DNA of 64,000 nt from Flectobacillus roseus. GTDB lineage: Bacteria; Bacteroidota; Bacteroidia; Cytophagales; Spirosomataceae. Positions 47,703-58,023 of this stretch are shown piece after piece. Position numbers and translations under genes: made by a program. The notes beneath the pieces were generated by a model. The model saw only the letters and a list, made by a program, of their open reading frames with translations, searched no databases and was not told where the DNA came from. How positions within the stretch are numbered: the first letter of the stretch is position 1; every line of letters starts with the position of its first letter. The stretch lies in assembly GCF_030056665.1 (NCBI RefSeq), contig NZ_JASHIG010000038.1; one strand, written 5' to 3'.

Positions 47703-48908
47703 TTATATGATTTGATACTGATAAATAATTTTTCCATCGGCATCTAACCGCATAGCATATCTAACATTTCCTTGTTTTATTTCCACCAGAAAGTGATTTG
47801 GTGCTGTGTTGATCGTATTTGCATCAGTTGCTTGATAGATTACACGGGCATTAACAAAAATCCAATTGGGGAAAGTTGAGCTCAGTGTACTTTTGATAGC
47901 ATCTGGTAGCTTGTTTTCGGCTAATACTTGCGTATGTACAATTGTGAGATTATGCTCATTCGTTTGCTCTTCAGCGAGGAGGTAGCTATCCGTTTGTCCT
48001 ACTTTTAGCGCAACGAAGCTAGTTTTGTTTTGTCCAAAAATAGTTTTTACAATGCCATAATCGAATTGCCAATTGGGAAAATTAGCTTGCAAATAGCTCT
48101 TTGTTTTCGAAGATATATTTGCTGAGTTTAACACTTTGTAGGCATAATTATTTTCAATAGATGATGCCCATTCCAAAACTAGTCCTGTTTCTGAAAGTAC
48201 TATTTCGAAAGTTTGTAAAGCACCATTGGATAAGTCTCTAAAATTTACAAATAGCTTATAGGATTTATCCGTTAACTGATAAATTACCATACTTGCATTT
48301 TTGAGCTGATTATTACTCACAAATTGCTTTACAACTAAGGGTACTTGGGTGTCGTAGTTGATTTGGTCGGTACTTGTAAAAATGATAGATAAAGCTTTTT
48401 CGTTTGAAAGAGTTTGCGCTCTAACAAAAGCATTCGCAGAGTCATAATACAAATGTAAAGTTGTATTATTGGCGGTTTTAATAACCAGTTTATATCCCTC
48501 TGTGAGCATAGGGGATTTCATCAAATCATAGACAGCAAGTATTTCGGCGGAAGGGTATTGGCTGATGAAATGCTGTTTAATCGCTTCAGGTAGATTTTTG
48601 GGAATACCTACCAAGCTGTTTAAATCAATGATTTCTCCTTGATAATCCACCACAGATAATACTTTGCCAACTGAGGTTACAAATTCAGTTTGCCAAGTTT
48701 TATCCTTTTCAAGAGGTTCAAATACGAACGAGCTAACCGCTGGATATTTTTGTTTAAATACTTCCGTACTAGCTTGCGGAATACTGGAAGGCGTGATGGG
48801 CATTGTCGCTTCCACTACGGTATCACAGCCTTGCAATGCAACAACGCTCAGAATACCAGCAAGTATTCGACAAGGAATTATAGGAATATGTAGGTTAAAT
48901 GTTGTCAT
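47703..48908 (-). CDS. lipoprotein with repeated PepSY-like (DUF2874) units, 401 aa
   Basis: Lipoprotein signal with Cys 28 (GILSVVALQGCDTVVE). The mature part has four or five repeats of the kind IPxxxKQxxxxKYPxxxxxxxE (ASTEVFKQKYPAVSSFVFEP, LPEAIKQHFISQYPSAEI, ISSKTKSYLQANFPNWQF, LPDAIKSTLSSTFPNWIF). Each carries the Phe/Pro-Trp core of the PepSY-like family. Such proteins bind or inhibit periplasmic partners. It is first in the group with the ECF sigma factor. Confidence 0.75.
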   Translation of the reverse strand: MTTFNLHIPIIPCRILAGILSVVALQGCDTVVEATMPITPSSIPQASTEVFKQKYPAVSSFVFEPLEKDKTWQTEFVTSVGKVLSVVDYQGEIIDLNSLVGIPKNLPEAIKQHFISQYPSAEILAVYDLMKSPMLTEGYKLVIKTANNTTLHLYYDSANAFVRAQTLSNEKALSIIFTSTDQINYDTQVPLVVKQFVSNNQLKNASMVIYQLTDKSYKLFVNFRDLSNGALQTFEIVLSETGLVLEWASSIENNYAYKVLNSANISSKTKSYLQANFPNWQFDYGIVKTIFGQNKTSFVALKVGQTDSYLLAEEQTNEHNLTIVHTQVLAENKLPDAIKSTLSSTFPNWIFVNARVIYQATDANTINTAPNHFLVEIKQGNVRYAMRLDADGKIIYQYQII

Positions 48909-49016
48909 GTGGTTCTAAAAGGCATCGCATAATTGCCTTTTCAACTACACAGACGTAAGTGGTTATAAAAAGGGTTGCATGATAAATTGAAAAAAATCAA
49001 AAAAGATTCTCATGTT

Positions 49017-49547
49017 TTACTTCATAATGAATTCGGATTTTTCAATTTTATACCAAAAATGGAGAATGCCTTCCAAGTCAAAAGATTCAATCTGGCGGAA
49101 TCCTAATTTGCGTAAAATATGATTTGAACCTTCATTGTCGGTATCTGCCATGGAATATATTTCTTTTAGATTTAGTTGTTCAAATCCGTACTGTAAACAC
49201 GCCTGTGCCACTTCGGTGGCGATACCATTTCCCCAATATTGTTGGATAAGTCGATAGCCAAGGTCATAGTAGTGAATATGGTTGTTGGTGTCGTTAGTTA
49301 CGAATTTGAGACCTGCCCAACCTACAAAATCTTGGGTCTTCTTATCGATAATAGCCCATCTTCCAATGCCATGGTCGAGATATTGTTGCCGAATAAAATT
49401 GATGACATCAACAAGTTGCTCTTTATGACCAATAGGCTGATTGCCTAAGTATTTATGTACTTCGGGATTTGAATCCAGTTCGTACATGCCATTTATATCA
49501 GTTGGCAATATCTCTCTTAGGATAAATCTGTCGGTTTGTATTTTCAT
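49017..49547 (-). CDS. GNAT (RimJ/RimL-type) N-acetyltransferase, 176 aa
   Basis: The start TDRFILREILPTDINGMYEL and the acetyl-CoA loop QYWGNGIATEVAQACLQYGF (about 117-136) place it in the RimJ/RimL branch of GNAT acetyltransferases, which acetylate protein N-termini or small amines. The substrate is unknown. C-terminal region SNHILRKLGFRQIESF is conserved. Confidence 0.85.
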   Translation of the reverse strand: MKIQTDRFILREILPTDINGMYELDSNPEVHKYLGNQPIGHKEQLVDVINFIRQQYLDHGIGRWAIIDKKTQDFVGWAGLKFVTNDTNNHIHYYDLGYRLIQQYWGNGIATEVAQACLQYGFEQLNLKEIYSMADTDNEGSNHILRKLGFRQIESFDLEGILHFWYKIEKSEFIMK

Positions 49548-49682
49548 TTGTGTAAATTCTCTGTGTTTGAGATACGATAAAATCGTCTTTTCATCATATT
49601 TAAAAATTCTTTCTATTCTTCCAATTGGATTCCTCTTTTGCTTTTGAGCTTTATTAATAGGGGGTCATAGAGGTAGAGGCAT

Positions 49683-50282
49683 TTAGTATACAATTAACTC
49701 TTGAATATCTTTAATATGCTGCATACAACGTTTAAAATGATTTTGTGCGTGGGCTAACTTTCTTAACTTTTTATCTTCCGAAAATTCGATCCATTGAGGA
49801 AGTAAATATTGTACTTTTGTTGGTTCCAAATAGGCAAATGCACACATCGCATCTATTGAGTCGTTGTAGCAATCTTTTTGGGTTAAATGAAATGCAAGAT
49901 ATTGAGATAATACATTTTTTGCATAGGGCGTATCCAAACTAGCTAAAGCCAAACAATAGCTTTTGCCTACATAAACGAGCTTGTTACTCAGTAACAAGTT
50001 CCCGATAAGCACATCCAATCCTTTGAAGCCTCTAATCGCACTAATATTCGCGCCAGATAATCTCGTTCGCCAATCATAATTGCACAGCAGTTGATATACC
50101 ATTGGTTCTGTAGCTTCTTTGGATGCTAATGCCAATTCGATGTGGTCAGATTCGGTGAGCTTTGTAAAGTCTAGGTCTAAAAAAGGAAAGGACTTTTCTA
50201 ACACTTCATTAGAGAGTTCGTGTTCTAAGATTGGAATGTTTACTTCAGGAAATAAAGGTTTTTTTATTGGTAATTCAGACAT
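49683..50282 (-). CDS. DUF6000-like protein, 199 aa
   Basis: The block WRTRLSGANISAIRGFKGLD, followed by GNLLLSNKLVYVGKSYCLAL and YNDSIDAMCAFAYL, matches the DUF6000 pattern, a family of uncharacterised, often orphan, soluble proteins. No signal peptide or membrane segment is present. Confidence 0.6.
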   Translation of the reverse strand: MSELPIKKPLFPEVNIPILEHELSNEVLEKSFPFLDLDFTKLTESDHIELALASKEATEPMVYQLLCNYDWRTRLSGANISAIRGFKGLDVLIGNLLLSNKLVYVGKSYCLALASLDTPYAKNVLSQYLAFHLTQKDCYNDSIDAMCAFAYLEPTKVQYLLPQWIEFSEDKKLRKLAHAQNHFKRCMQHIKDIQELIVY

Positions 50283-50469
50283 AATGAATGATATTCAAGT
50301 ATTTAGAAAGATACGAGAATGTCAATTAAAAAAGATTATTCTTTCCAAAAATTACCATCAATTTGATATTTAAGGGTTTCTCAACTACAGAAGCTTTTCA
50401 CCACTAGGGTGTACAATTTCAGACTATCCAAGTATTAAAGCATTCTGTCTTCGCGCTTCCAATTTTACT

Positions 50470-51402
50470 TTATTTTTTTAATAAAAACTCAAAAGGTAAG
50501 TTAAGTCTTTTAGCCCAAGCTTTTTCGCTATGGTCTTCACCCTCAAATTTAAGCGTTTTCCAGTTATTTGAGGTAAAGCCTTTTTTTAGCATCAAAACAT
50601 CAACTTTTGCTTGATGTTTTGGATAAAATGCGTCTAATGTTACCGTCCCAAAATCAAAATAGATTTTGTGCGTTTTGGGCGATGGGAGGTGTGCTTCCAT
50701 ATACTTCAAAAATGCTTCGGGAATAGGGTTGTCGTTATCCGAAAAAATACCAATCCAGTGAGTGGATAAACAAGCTGCGCCACCAAATATCCCAGGATAT
50801 TCACAAATAGCATACATAGAAATCAATCCACCCATACTACTACCAGCCATGAAGGTATTCGCAGGGTCATTCCAAACAGAGAAATTTTGGTCGATATAGG
50901 GCTTTAACTCGGTTACCAAAAACTTTAAATAATTATCAGAAACAGGCTGAAAGTTTTTCTCTGTTCTACCTATTTTTTTGAGTTCATCTATTACGAAATC
51001 TTTCTGATTTGGGCTAAGTGACTCATAAGGTTTTTGAGGGAAATAATCAGGATGGCGTGTTTCACCGCCATTCCAAATGCCGACTATGATAAAATCCTTG
51101 GTCTTGTGTGACTTCATTAGCTTAGTGGCAACTTCATCCGCCTGCCAGTCTTGTTTGTTCCAAGTAGTGGTACTGTCAAATAACATTTGTCCATCGTGCA
51201 TATACACAACCGCATACTTTTTTCGATTACTATAACCCTCAGGTAGCCAAATGTCTATATTTCTGGCAGAAATAAGTTTTGAAGGAAAGTTCTCAAGCCT
51301 TACAATTTTGCCAGAGGATACTTTGGGGACTTGTGATTGTGACATGGTAGAAATCGTGCTTAATACAAAAAGCAAGAGAGGGTAAATGTTTTTGACTATC
51401 AT
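50470..51402 (-). CDS. secreted esterase-like alpha/beta-hydrolase, 310 aa
   Basis: Signal peptide (LLLFVLSTISTMSQ). The nucleophile elbow GSSMGGLISMY (near 192) and the C-terminal His in GEDHSEKAW (near 288) fit the esterase-D/IroE/Fes (putative esterase, DUF) group, as does the early wording VYMHDGQMLF. Such enzymes hydrolyse acyl or siderophore esters in the periplasm. The siderophore receptor gene is 10 kb away, so a link is speculation. Confidence 0.8.
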   Translation of the reverse strand: MIVKNIYPLLLFVLSTISTMSQSQVPKVSSGKIVRLENFPSKLISARNIDIWLPEGYSNRKKYAVVYMHDGQMLFDSTTTWNKQDWQADEVATKLMKSHKTKDFIIVGIWNGGETRHPDYFPQKPYESLSPNQKDFVIDELKKIGRTEKNFQPVSDNYLKFLVTELKPYIDQNFSVWNDPANTFMAGSSMGGLISMYAICEYPGIFGGAACLSTHWIGIFSDNDNPIPEAFLKYMEAHLPSPKTHKIYFDFGTVTLDAFYPKHQAKVDVLMLKKGFTSNNWKTLKFEGEDHSEKAWAKRLNLPFEFLLKK

Positions 51403-51509
51403 ATTTTGAGTTGTTTCTGGTAAAGAAACACAAATTCAATTGAAACGAAGTACCACTTTATAAATTAAAGTATCACTTTCAGAAGAGTGAACGCTTTCAC
51501 GTTAATTAG

Positions 51510-51718
51510 TCCCTCAATCCAGGCTGCTTGTCGTAAAAAGGAGAATTTGTTTGGCTTCTTCTGAGCTAGAGTTTATTTTTAATAGACAATCAACAAAACA
51601 CATTTTCATGAAAAATGCTTTACGAATTAGTAGTGCTATCATGTTGCTTTGTACCAAGTCTTTCGGACAGGCATTTAATAATCTGCCTGTTTTAAGTGAA
51701 GACGACATTTTACTCTGA
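51510..51718 (+). pseudogene. truncated duplicate of the ggt 5' region
   Basis: Bases 51510-51695 repeat 52743-52930 with few differences (CCTCAATCC, CTTGTCGTAAAAAGGAG, TAGACAATCAACAAAACACA, then the ATG and signal peptide). The short frame from 51608 (KNALRISSAIMLLCTKSFGQ and so on) matches the ggt start for about 30 residues, then diverges and stops at 51718. It is a partial duplicate, and could be a decoy promoter or the relic of a second ggt. Confidence 0.75.
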
Positions 51719-51856
51719 TATAAAGTATCACTCTAATAAAATGAAGTTCTATTTTTATAAATTAACCCTAAAGTTATATGCTTGTAAAAATAGAACTTTT
51801 CGTAGTTGGTAAAAGAAGAGGTTCTCTGTTTAAAAATGCTTGAAATATTTTGGTTC

Positions 51857-52516
51857 CTAATTTTCAGGAGCTAAAATCAACAAGGGATATTGATCGGAAT
51901 CATGTTCTCCAATAATAAAAATAAATCGTTCGGCAGTATTCAGTTTATTGAAACAGCCTTGCTCTAGCATCAATTTGAATACTTCATGTAAACATAGTAA
52001 TCCTGAGAATAAATAAGCGTTTAAGAGTGCTTGATACCCCTCCATATTTTGTAAATAAGGTGCGTATTCGTCTGTGTTTTCGTCATACCACTCAGGTAAA
52101 ACGGCTAAGGGACTAAAGAAATCTAGATCGAAACCAAGTGTCGCTTCAAACCCCTCGGCAAAGTCATAGTCAAACCCCATGTCAAACATTTCTGTATATT
52201 CTCCAAAGTCCTCCCAATCAATAATTCCGTAAGCATGTGCATAGGGTTCTTTGTCAAGGGGGCTATTATATTCAAACAATATGGCAGATATAGTTTCTTC
52301 TGGGTCGATTCCTTCTGCTGGATTTGTCCAATAATTAGTCAAATTATGTTCAATAGTTTTCCTTACATTTTTCTTAAATGTTTGAAAATCAAATAACTCT
52401 AATTTGTCTAACAATTCTAAAAAAAAGGGGTTTGCAGATGTAGATGTTTTTAATTGTTGTTTGGCTTCGTTTAATTCAGAAGCGAAATATCGAGCAATTT
52501 TATCATTTGCACTCAT
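51857..52516 (-). CDS. hypothetical acidic protein, 219 aa
   Basis: Soluble, strongly acidic and Phe/Tyr-rich (DMGFDYDFAEGFEATLGFDL). No recognised family. It is inserted between the two copies of the ggt 5' region, 3 bases downstream of a truncated gene on the same strand. Confidence 0.5.
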   Translation of the reverse strand: MSANDKIARYFASELNEAKQQLKTSTSANPFFLELLDKLELFDFQTFKKNVRKTIEHNLTNYWTNPAEGIDPEETISAILFEYNSPLDKEPYAHAYGIIDWEDFGEYTEMFDMGFDYDFAEGFEATLGFDLDFFSPLAVLPEWYDENTDEYAPYLQNMEGYQALLNAYLFSGLLCLHEVFKLMLEQGCFNKLNTAERFIFIIGEHDSDQYPLLILAPEN

Positions 52517-52518
52517 GG

Positions 52519-52676
52519 CTAAAGTTTTATTGTTTTGAGGGCTTCTTGTATGATTTCACATATTTCTACCTGATAATCTACAGGCATATTTCGTATTGAA
52601 ATACGGAAACCTAGATTTTCTAGGCTTCTAATATAGATTAATTTTGCAGGTTTATCGTAATTTTCTAAACGGAAGA
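52519..52676 (-). pseudogene. C-terminal remnant of an unknown gene
   Basis: The minus strand reads YDKPAKLIYIRSLENLGFRI and on to a stop two bases before the 219-aa gene, so the two were once translationally coupled. Upstream of about 52676 the frame is closed or passes into the ggt spacer, and no start is present. Its loss is probably a by-product of the ggt duplication. Confidence 0.55.
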
Positions 52677-52841
52677 ATACTTACGATACTAGGAAAACTG
52701 AGTGGGTGTGAATTTTTGATAGAATAGGGAAGCAAATGTATATCCCTCAATCCAAGCTACTTGTCGTAAAAAGGAGAATTTGTTTGGCTTCTTCTGGGCT
52801 AGCGATTATTTTTAATAGACAATCAACAAAACACATTTTTC

Positions 52842-54707
52842 ATGAAAAATACTTTACGAATTGGTATCGCTATCATGTTGCTTTGTAGCAAGTCTTTCGG
52901 ACAAGCCTTTAATAATCTTCCTGTACTTACACAAAAACCTCCCTTACACGGAAAACATTGGATGGCAGTTACAGGAAAACCCCTCGCCGCTACGGCAGGA
53001 GCCATGACATTTTCTAAAGGAGGTAATGCTATAGATGCTGCTTGTGCTATGCTCGCAGCCACTTGTACGATGTGGGACGTATTGAGCTGGGGTGGCGAAA
53101 CACAGGCTTTAATTTATAATCCTAAAATTAAAAAGGTGATTGCTATCAATGCCCTTGGGGTAGCGCCTACAGGAGCGACTGCTGATTTTTTCAAAAATAA
53201 AGGCATGAAATATCCTCCTGAATTTGGTCCCTTGGCGGCAGTTACGCCTGGCACGCCAGGAGGATTAATGACCATTTTGGCAGAGTATGGCACTATGTCT
53301 CTCAAGGATGTATTGGCACCAGCGATGCAAATGGCAGAAGGGTATCCGATAGAAGCGCAAACGGCTAATTCAATAGAAAAAGCTAAGGAACAAATCAAAC
53401 AATGGCCGTATTCAAAAAAGGTCTTCTTGCCACATTTAGGCGCTAAATACGAAGCCCCTGAAGCAGGTGAAATCTTCGTGCAAAAGGATTTATTGGAAAC
53501 GTTACGCAAATTAGTAAAAGCTGAACAACAAGCATTGGCTAAGGGGAAATCTCGTAAAGAGGCCATTTATGCAGCTTATGATGTTTTTTATAAAGGAGAA
53601 GTTGCGAAAGAATTTGTGAGAGGTTGTCAGGAGCAAGGTGGTTTGATTACTGAACAGGATTTGGCTAATTGGAAAGTAAAAATCGAAGAACCAACGATGA
53701 CAACTTACAGAGGTATTGAGGTGTACAAATTACAACAATGGACGCAAGGGCCAGCGATGCTTCAAACCTTGAATATCCTAGAAAACTTCGATTTGAAAAG
53801 TATGGGTTATAACTCTACTCGCTATATTCATACCTTGTATCAGGCAATGAACTTAGCATTTGCCGACCGTGATTTCTACTATGGCGACCCAGCCTTTGCT
53901 CCTGAAGAACCGATGAAGGGTTTGCTTTCGAAAGAGTACGCCAAAGAGCGTAGTAAACTTATCAATCCAGATGCCAATGACCCTAAAATTGGTCCTGGAG
54001 ATCCTTATCCATTTGAAGGAAAAATTAACCCTTATCAGGATATTTTGAAAACTTGGATGGGAGCAAGTACTTTTTCTCCTAAAAATAATGCCGTTTATAA
54101 TACCCAATTCGAGGAGGATTTTACGGCTGGAACAACTTCCGTTGAGGCTGCTGATGCTGAGGGTTGGGTGATTTCGATGACGCCGAGTGGGGGATGGGTT
54201 CCAGCTTGTATTGCGGGCAATACTGGTGTTGGTATGAGTCAGCGAATGCAGGCATTTGTGTTGGATCCAAAGGAAAATCCTTTTAATGTGGTGGAGCCAG
54301 GCAAGCGCCCTCGCGTGACTTTGACGCCTAGTATGGCCTTAAAAGATGGGAAGCCTTATTTATCATTCGCCAAACAAGCAGGTGACGAACAAGACCAGTT
54401 GTTATTACAGTTTTTCTTGAATATGGCAGAATTTGATATGACCGTTCAGGAAGCTTGCGAAGCACCGAGTTTTAAAACTTTACAAATGTATTCTAGTTTT
54501 GGAAAGCACGAACGTATCAATGGCGGTCTGACGCTCAATGAAGCAACACCTAGTTGGACTCGTAAAGATTTGGGTCGAATGGGCTACAAAATCAATTATC
54601 AAGAACGCACGAGCGGTCCTATCAATGCCATTTATTTCGACTGGAAACATGGTAGTTTCTGGGGCGGATCTAGTAATCATGGCGAGGATTATGGTATAGG
54701 GTGGTAG
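52842..54707 (+). CDS. ggt: gamma-glutamyltransferase-family protein, 621 aa
   Basis: Signal peptide 1-20 (IAIMLLCSKSFGQ). The large-subunit start is KPLAATAGAMTFSKGGNAID. The self-cleavage/catalytic Thr is in AGTTSVEAADAEGWVISMT (about 427), and later motifs are GVGMSQRMQAF and GKRPRVTLTPSM. The enzyme is an N-terminal nucleophile hydrolase that cleaves glutathione and other gamma-glutamyl compounds in the periplasm after autoproteolysis. It has an unusually similar partial copy upstream, at 51510-51695. Confidence 0.87.
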   Translation: MKNTLRIGIAIMLLCSKSFGQAFNNLPVLTQKPPLHGKHWMAVTGKPLAATAGAMTFSKGGNAIDAACAMLAATCTMWDVLSWGGETQALIYNPKIKKVIAINALGVAPTGATADFFKNKGMKYPPEFGPLAAVTPGTPGGLMTILAEYGTMSLKDVLAPAMQMAEGYPIEAQTANSIEKAKEQIKQWPYSKKVFLPHLGAKYEAPEAGEIFVQKDLLETLRKLVKAEQQALAKGKSRKEAIYAAYDVFYKGEVAKEFVRGCQEQGGLITEQDLANWKVKIEEPTMTTYRGIEVYKLQQWTQGPAMLQTLNILENFDLKSMGYNSTRYIHTLYQAMNLAFADRDFYYGDPAFAPEEPMKGLLSKEYAKERSKLINPDANDPKIGPGDPYPFEGKINPYQDILKTWMGASTFSPKNNAVYNTQFEEDFTAGTTSVEAADAEGWVISMTPSGGWVPACIAGNTGVGMSQRMQAFVLDPKENPFNVVEPGKRPRVTLTPSMALKDGKPYLSFAKQAGDEQDQLLLQFFLNMAEFDMTVQEACEAPSFKTLQMYSSFGKHERINGGLTLNEATPSWTRKDLGRMGYKINYQERTSGPINAIYFDWKHGSFWGGSSNHGEDYGIGW

Positions 54708-54953
54708 AGGGGTTTTGAGTGATGAGTGTAAAGTATTGATAATTAATATTTTATGTGTAAATTTTAACATTGCTGCTTAATTGAATATCCGTTAAATTCT
54801 TTTATGTTTTTAACGGATATTTTTGTTCGCTATCCTGAAGGTGAATAGAAGTTATATGGTCAATTGCATATCTAACCCTTTAACAATGATAGAAATAGCA
54901 CTAGGATTTACTAACTTACTCTACACTCAATTTTTATCTTTAAAAATTCACAA

Positions 54954-57134
54954 ATGTTCGCTGTCTTTATCCAAACCCGTATTCAACCTCTGTGTTGGAA
55001 AAAGAGAAATATTTTTCTTTTTTTCATAATACTCGGAGGCGTATCAATTTTTCAAAGAATTTTCTCGCAAACTACTTATGCTCATTGGAATCAAACAGAG
55101 CTAGTTTTGAACAATGGGATTGTGAGACGAACGATTCAGTTGCCCAAAGGAACCAACTCCATTGGTACTACCTCGTATCGACCCATCCAAGGAGAGTATA
55201 ACTATTTTGAAAGTACCAATTCAGAATTTAGTTTTGAATTGAATCAAAAGCGATACACTGGGGCTGATTTATGGACTTTGTCAGAGATTCTTCCTGTGAC
55301 TGATACAAAACAAGGCAAAGGTGCTATTATTAAGTTGCTTAGTGCCGACAAGCTTGTAGAGGTTGGTTTGCAATATTTGCTTTATCCAAACTTACCCATT
55401 ATTCGTAAAAACATTACGGTTAAAAATTTATCCAATAATACACTCACCTTAGAATCTATTGACGTAGAAAAGTTGTCGGTGACATCATATTATGCAACTA
55501 CCTACAGTTGGATTTGCCACGATTATGGGCGTAGACGTTCACTAGGGCCTTATAATGGTGATATGCAAGATGCACTCGTGACGATTCATAACAGTGATTG
55601 GCAACAAGGAATAGTCATCGGAAACGAGGCTTCTGGAATTTTAAAACATACTTCAGCCTTTTGGGAAGATAGAACCATCTGTGCAGGTCTGACACATAGA
55701 GATGGACGTTATCCGTTTAGAAAATATCTTAAAACGGGTGAAAGTTTTGTTTCTCCCCAAGTATTCACGGCGGTATATAACCAACAAAAAGACCCAGATG
55801 AAATCTTGAATACTGTAGTGCCCGATTTTGTAAGGAAACATTTGGGGATTCGTCTTTCGGAATTGGTACAAAAACCTACTTTTGTTTATAATACTTGGGA
55901 GCCTTTCAATAAGGCGATTAATGAAAAATTGATAAAGGAGCTAGCCAAAAGCGCGGCTGAGGCAGGCATGAAAGAGTTTATTATCGATGATGGTTGGAGT
56001 GATAATTATGGAGATTGGACGATCGATAAAGTAAAATTTCCAAATGGATTAAAGCCACTTTTTGACTATATCAAATCGCTGGGAATGAAGCCTGGTCTTT
56101 GGGTTAGTGTGGGAAGTGCTTCAACCGAAAGCAAGGTTTATAAGCAACATCCAGAATGGTTTGTATTAGACAAAAATCAACAACCCTATAACTTACATTG
56201 GGAAGATTCGACTATGGTAACAGCCTGTTTTAGTACAGGTTGGAAAGATTATATCAAAGATGTTTTGATGAAAATGGCTTTAGAATATGGCTTAGAATAC
56301 ATGAAGCTAGATTTTACAGTGGTGACTAGTCCTTATAAATTTGGAAGCCAAAATGCAGGATGTTTTGCCCAAAATCATCCAAGTCATCGTGACAGAGAGG
56401 AATCATTTTTTGTAAATTATGAGGCTGTTTGGAACTTGTTTGATGAGCTACACAAAGCCAAGCCTAGCTTATTTATCGACTGTACTTTCGAAACTATGGG
56501 AGGTTTACAACTGATTGATTATGCCATGCTCAAACATGCTGAAGGAAATTGGCTGTCAAACTTTGCAGGTCCGCCCGACGAAAATGTTGATTTAAGAGTT
56601 AGAAATATGGCTTGGTGGAGGTCGCCAGCGATGCCTGCTACAGCACTCGTAATTGGAAATCCAGCTATGCAAGTTAAGGGTTGGGAGACACATATTCAGT
56701 CATTGGCAGGTGCTTTGCCTATTATGCTTGGAGACCCACGAAAGTTGTCCAAAGAGGATTTTAAAAAGTATCGTAAATATGCCGACTGGTTACAAAAAAT
56801 GGAAAACACTTATCACTTTATGAGCTTCAGACAAGATTTGAAAGGATACGGCGAGCCAAAAGAAGGCTATTGGGATGGATTTCAACGTATCAATACCGAT
56901 ACGAAAGAAGGAGGAATCGTTGGTGTGTTTAGACATGGAAGTCAGGAATCTGAACGTAGAATATTCATCAACTATTTGGCATCAGAAAAAAACTATGAAA
57001 TTAGCGAAGCTATTTCAGGAAAGAAATTCGGTATATATTCTGGGAAAAAACTAGCCGAATCGGGTCTTAATATTAAACTTTTTCAAAAATATGAAGGAGT
57101 ACTTTTAGAGATAAAGAAGGTATTGAACAAATGA
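54954..57134 (+). CDS. GH36-type alpha-galactosidase, 726 aa
   Basis: A hydrophobic stretch at 22-40 (IFLFFIILGGVSIFQRIF) is likely a signal peptide. The central catalytic barrel has EFIIDDGWSDNYGDW-like IIDDGWSDNYGDWT (about 344-357) and the nucleophile Asp in EYMKLDFTV (about 452), followed by FIDCTFETMGGLQL. The N-terminal beta-sandwich begins with HWNQTELVLNNGIVRRTIQL. It should release alpha-galactose from oligosaccharides, probably in the periplasm. No transporter or regulator is next to it. Confidence 0.85.
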   Translation: MFAVFIQTRIQPLCWKKRNIFLFFIILGGVSIFQRIFSQTTYAHWNQTELVLNNGIVRRTIQLPKGTNSIGTTSYRPIQGEYNYFESTNSEFSFELNQKRYTGADLWTLSEILPVTDTKQGKGAIIKLLSADKLVEVGLQYLLYPNLPIIRKNITVKNLSNNTLTLESIDVEKLSVTSYYATTYSWICHDYGRRRSLGPYNGDMQDALVTIHNSDWQQGIVIGNEASGILKHTSAFWEDRTICAGLTHRDGRYPFRKYLKTGESFVSPQVFTAVYNQQKDPDEILNTVVPDFVRKHLGIRLSELVQKPTFVYNTWEPFNKAINEKLIKELAKSAAEAGMKEFIIDDGWSDNYGDWTIDKVKFPNGLKPLFDYIKSLGMKPGLWVSVGSASTESKVYKQHPEWFVLDKNQQPYNLHWEDSTMVTACFSTGWKDYIKDVLMKMALEYGLEYMKLDFTVVTSPYKFGSQNAGCFAQNHPSHRDREESFFVNYEAVWNLFDELHKAKPSLFIDCTFETMGGLQLIDYAMLKHAEGNWLSNFAGPPDENVDLRVRNMAWWRSPAMPATALVIGNPAMQVKGWETHIQSLAGALPIMLGDPRKLSKEDFKKYRKYADWLQKMENTYHFMSFRQDLKGYGEPKEGYWDGFQRINTDTKEGGIVGVFRHGSQESERRIFINYLASEKNYEISEAISGKKFGIYSGKKLAESGLNIKLFQKYEGVLLEIKKVLNK

Positions 57135-57191
57135 CGCTGACAGTCAAGATTATGTTAATTTGGTTAAAATTCTAAGCTAAAAATACTTATT

Positions 57192-57917
57192 ATGATGAAA
57201 AGTGACAATACTAAAGACTACACACTGAAGGTGTTTTGTGGAGGTTTACTCTCCTCATGGATATTATGGATTTTTGGTGTTGGAATACTATTGGGGCTTC
57301 TGTTGTGGGTAGCGGCTTTGGTATACCTTTTCTCAGAAAAATCATGGTTGAAATGGTATTTGTTTTTTCTATCTGGATGGATTGTAATTCCGACTTTTCA
57401 TGTACTTGGGGCTACACGTGATTACCTCAATGGAAATGCAACCTTCAACCAAAAGCTTAATTTAAAGCAAAAATTCTATAATTTGGATCCGACCTATAGA
57501 GTATGGACAAGAAATTCTGGAGTTTTTTTTGATGGATTTGAATTTCTGGAAAATATACCCAATAATCTAACTGTAAAGGCTCTCATTAAATTTTTTGGAT
57601 ATCAAAAAGATGCGTATCTAGGTTTTTATCCTGATTCTCTGGAAAGTAAACGACTACTGGCTCGATATGGCAAGCCCATACAACTCAAAATGGTGGATGA
57701 TAGGTTAAGCTTTAACGTGAACCAAAAACCCTTTAAAATGCCTCAAGCGTATTTAACCTATTTCCCTTCGTTATCTGAAAGCACTGAAATTTTAGTTTGT
57801 TTGGTTCAGAATGAGCTGATATTAATACAAACTAAAAACTCCAAGAATATCTATTTGATGGATGCAAAAACTACTAATATCTTCGCGTGTTACCTTCAAA
57901 GTCCAAATACCTACTAA
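57192..57917 (+). CDS. hypothetical membrane protein, 241 aa
   Basis: Two membrane segments close to the N-terminus (about 18-42 and 50-68) and a soluble C-terminal domain. The family is unknown. It begins 57 bases after the alpha-galactosidase, same strand. Confidence 0.5.
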   Translation: MMKSDNTKDYTLKVFCGGLLSSWILWIFGVGILLGLLLWVAALVYLFSEKSWLKWYLFFLSGWIVIPTFHVLGATRDYLNGNATFNQKLNLKQKFYNLDPTYRVWTRNSGVFFDGFEFLENIPNNLTVKALIKFFGYQKDAYLGFYPDSLESKRLLARYGKPIQLKMVDDRLSFNVNQKPFKMPQAYLTYFPSLSESTEILVCLVQNELILIQTKNSKNIYLMDAKTTNIFACYLQSPNTY

Positions 57918-58023
57918 ACTAACTTAACTTTATTTGAATATTAATCAAAATTAATTGTGATAGATTGTAGATATAAAACTAACTTAGCATGTTCATATAA
58001 TTATAAATCTAAAATCACATAAA

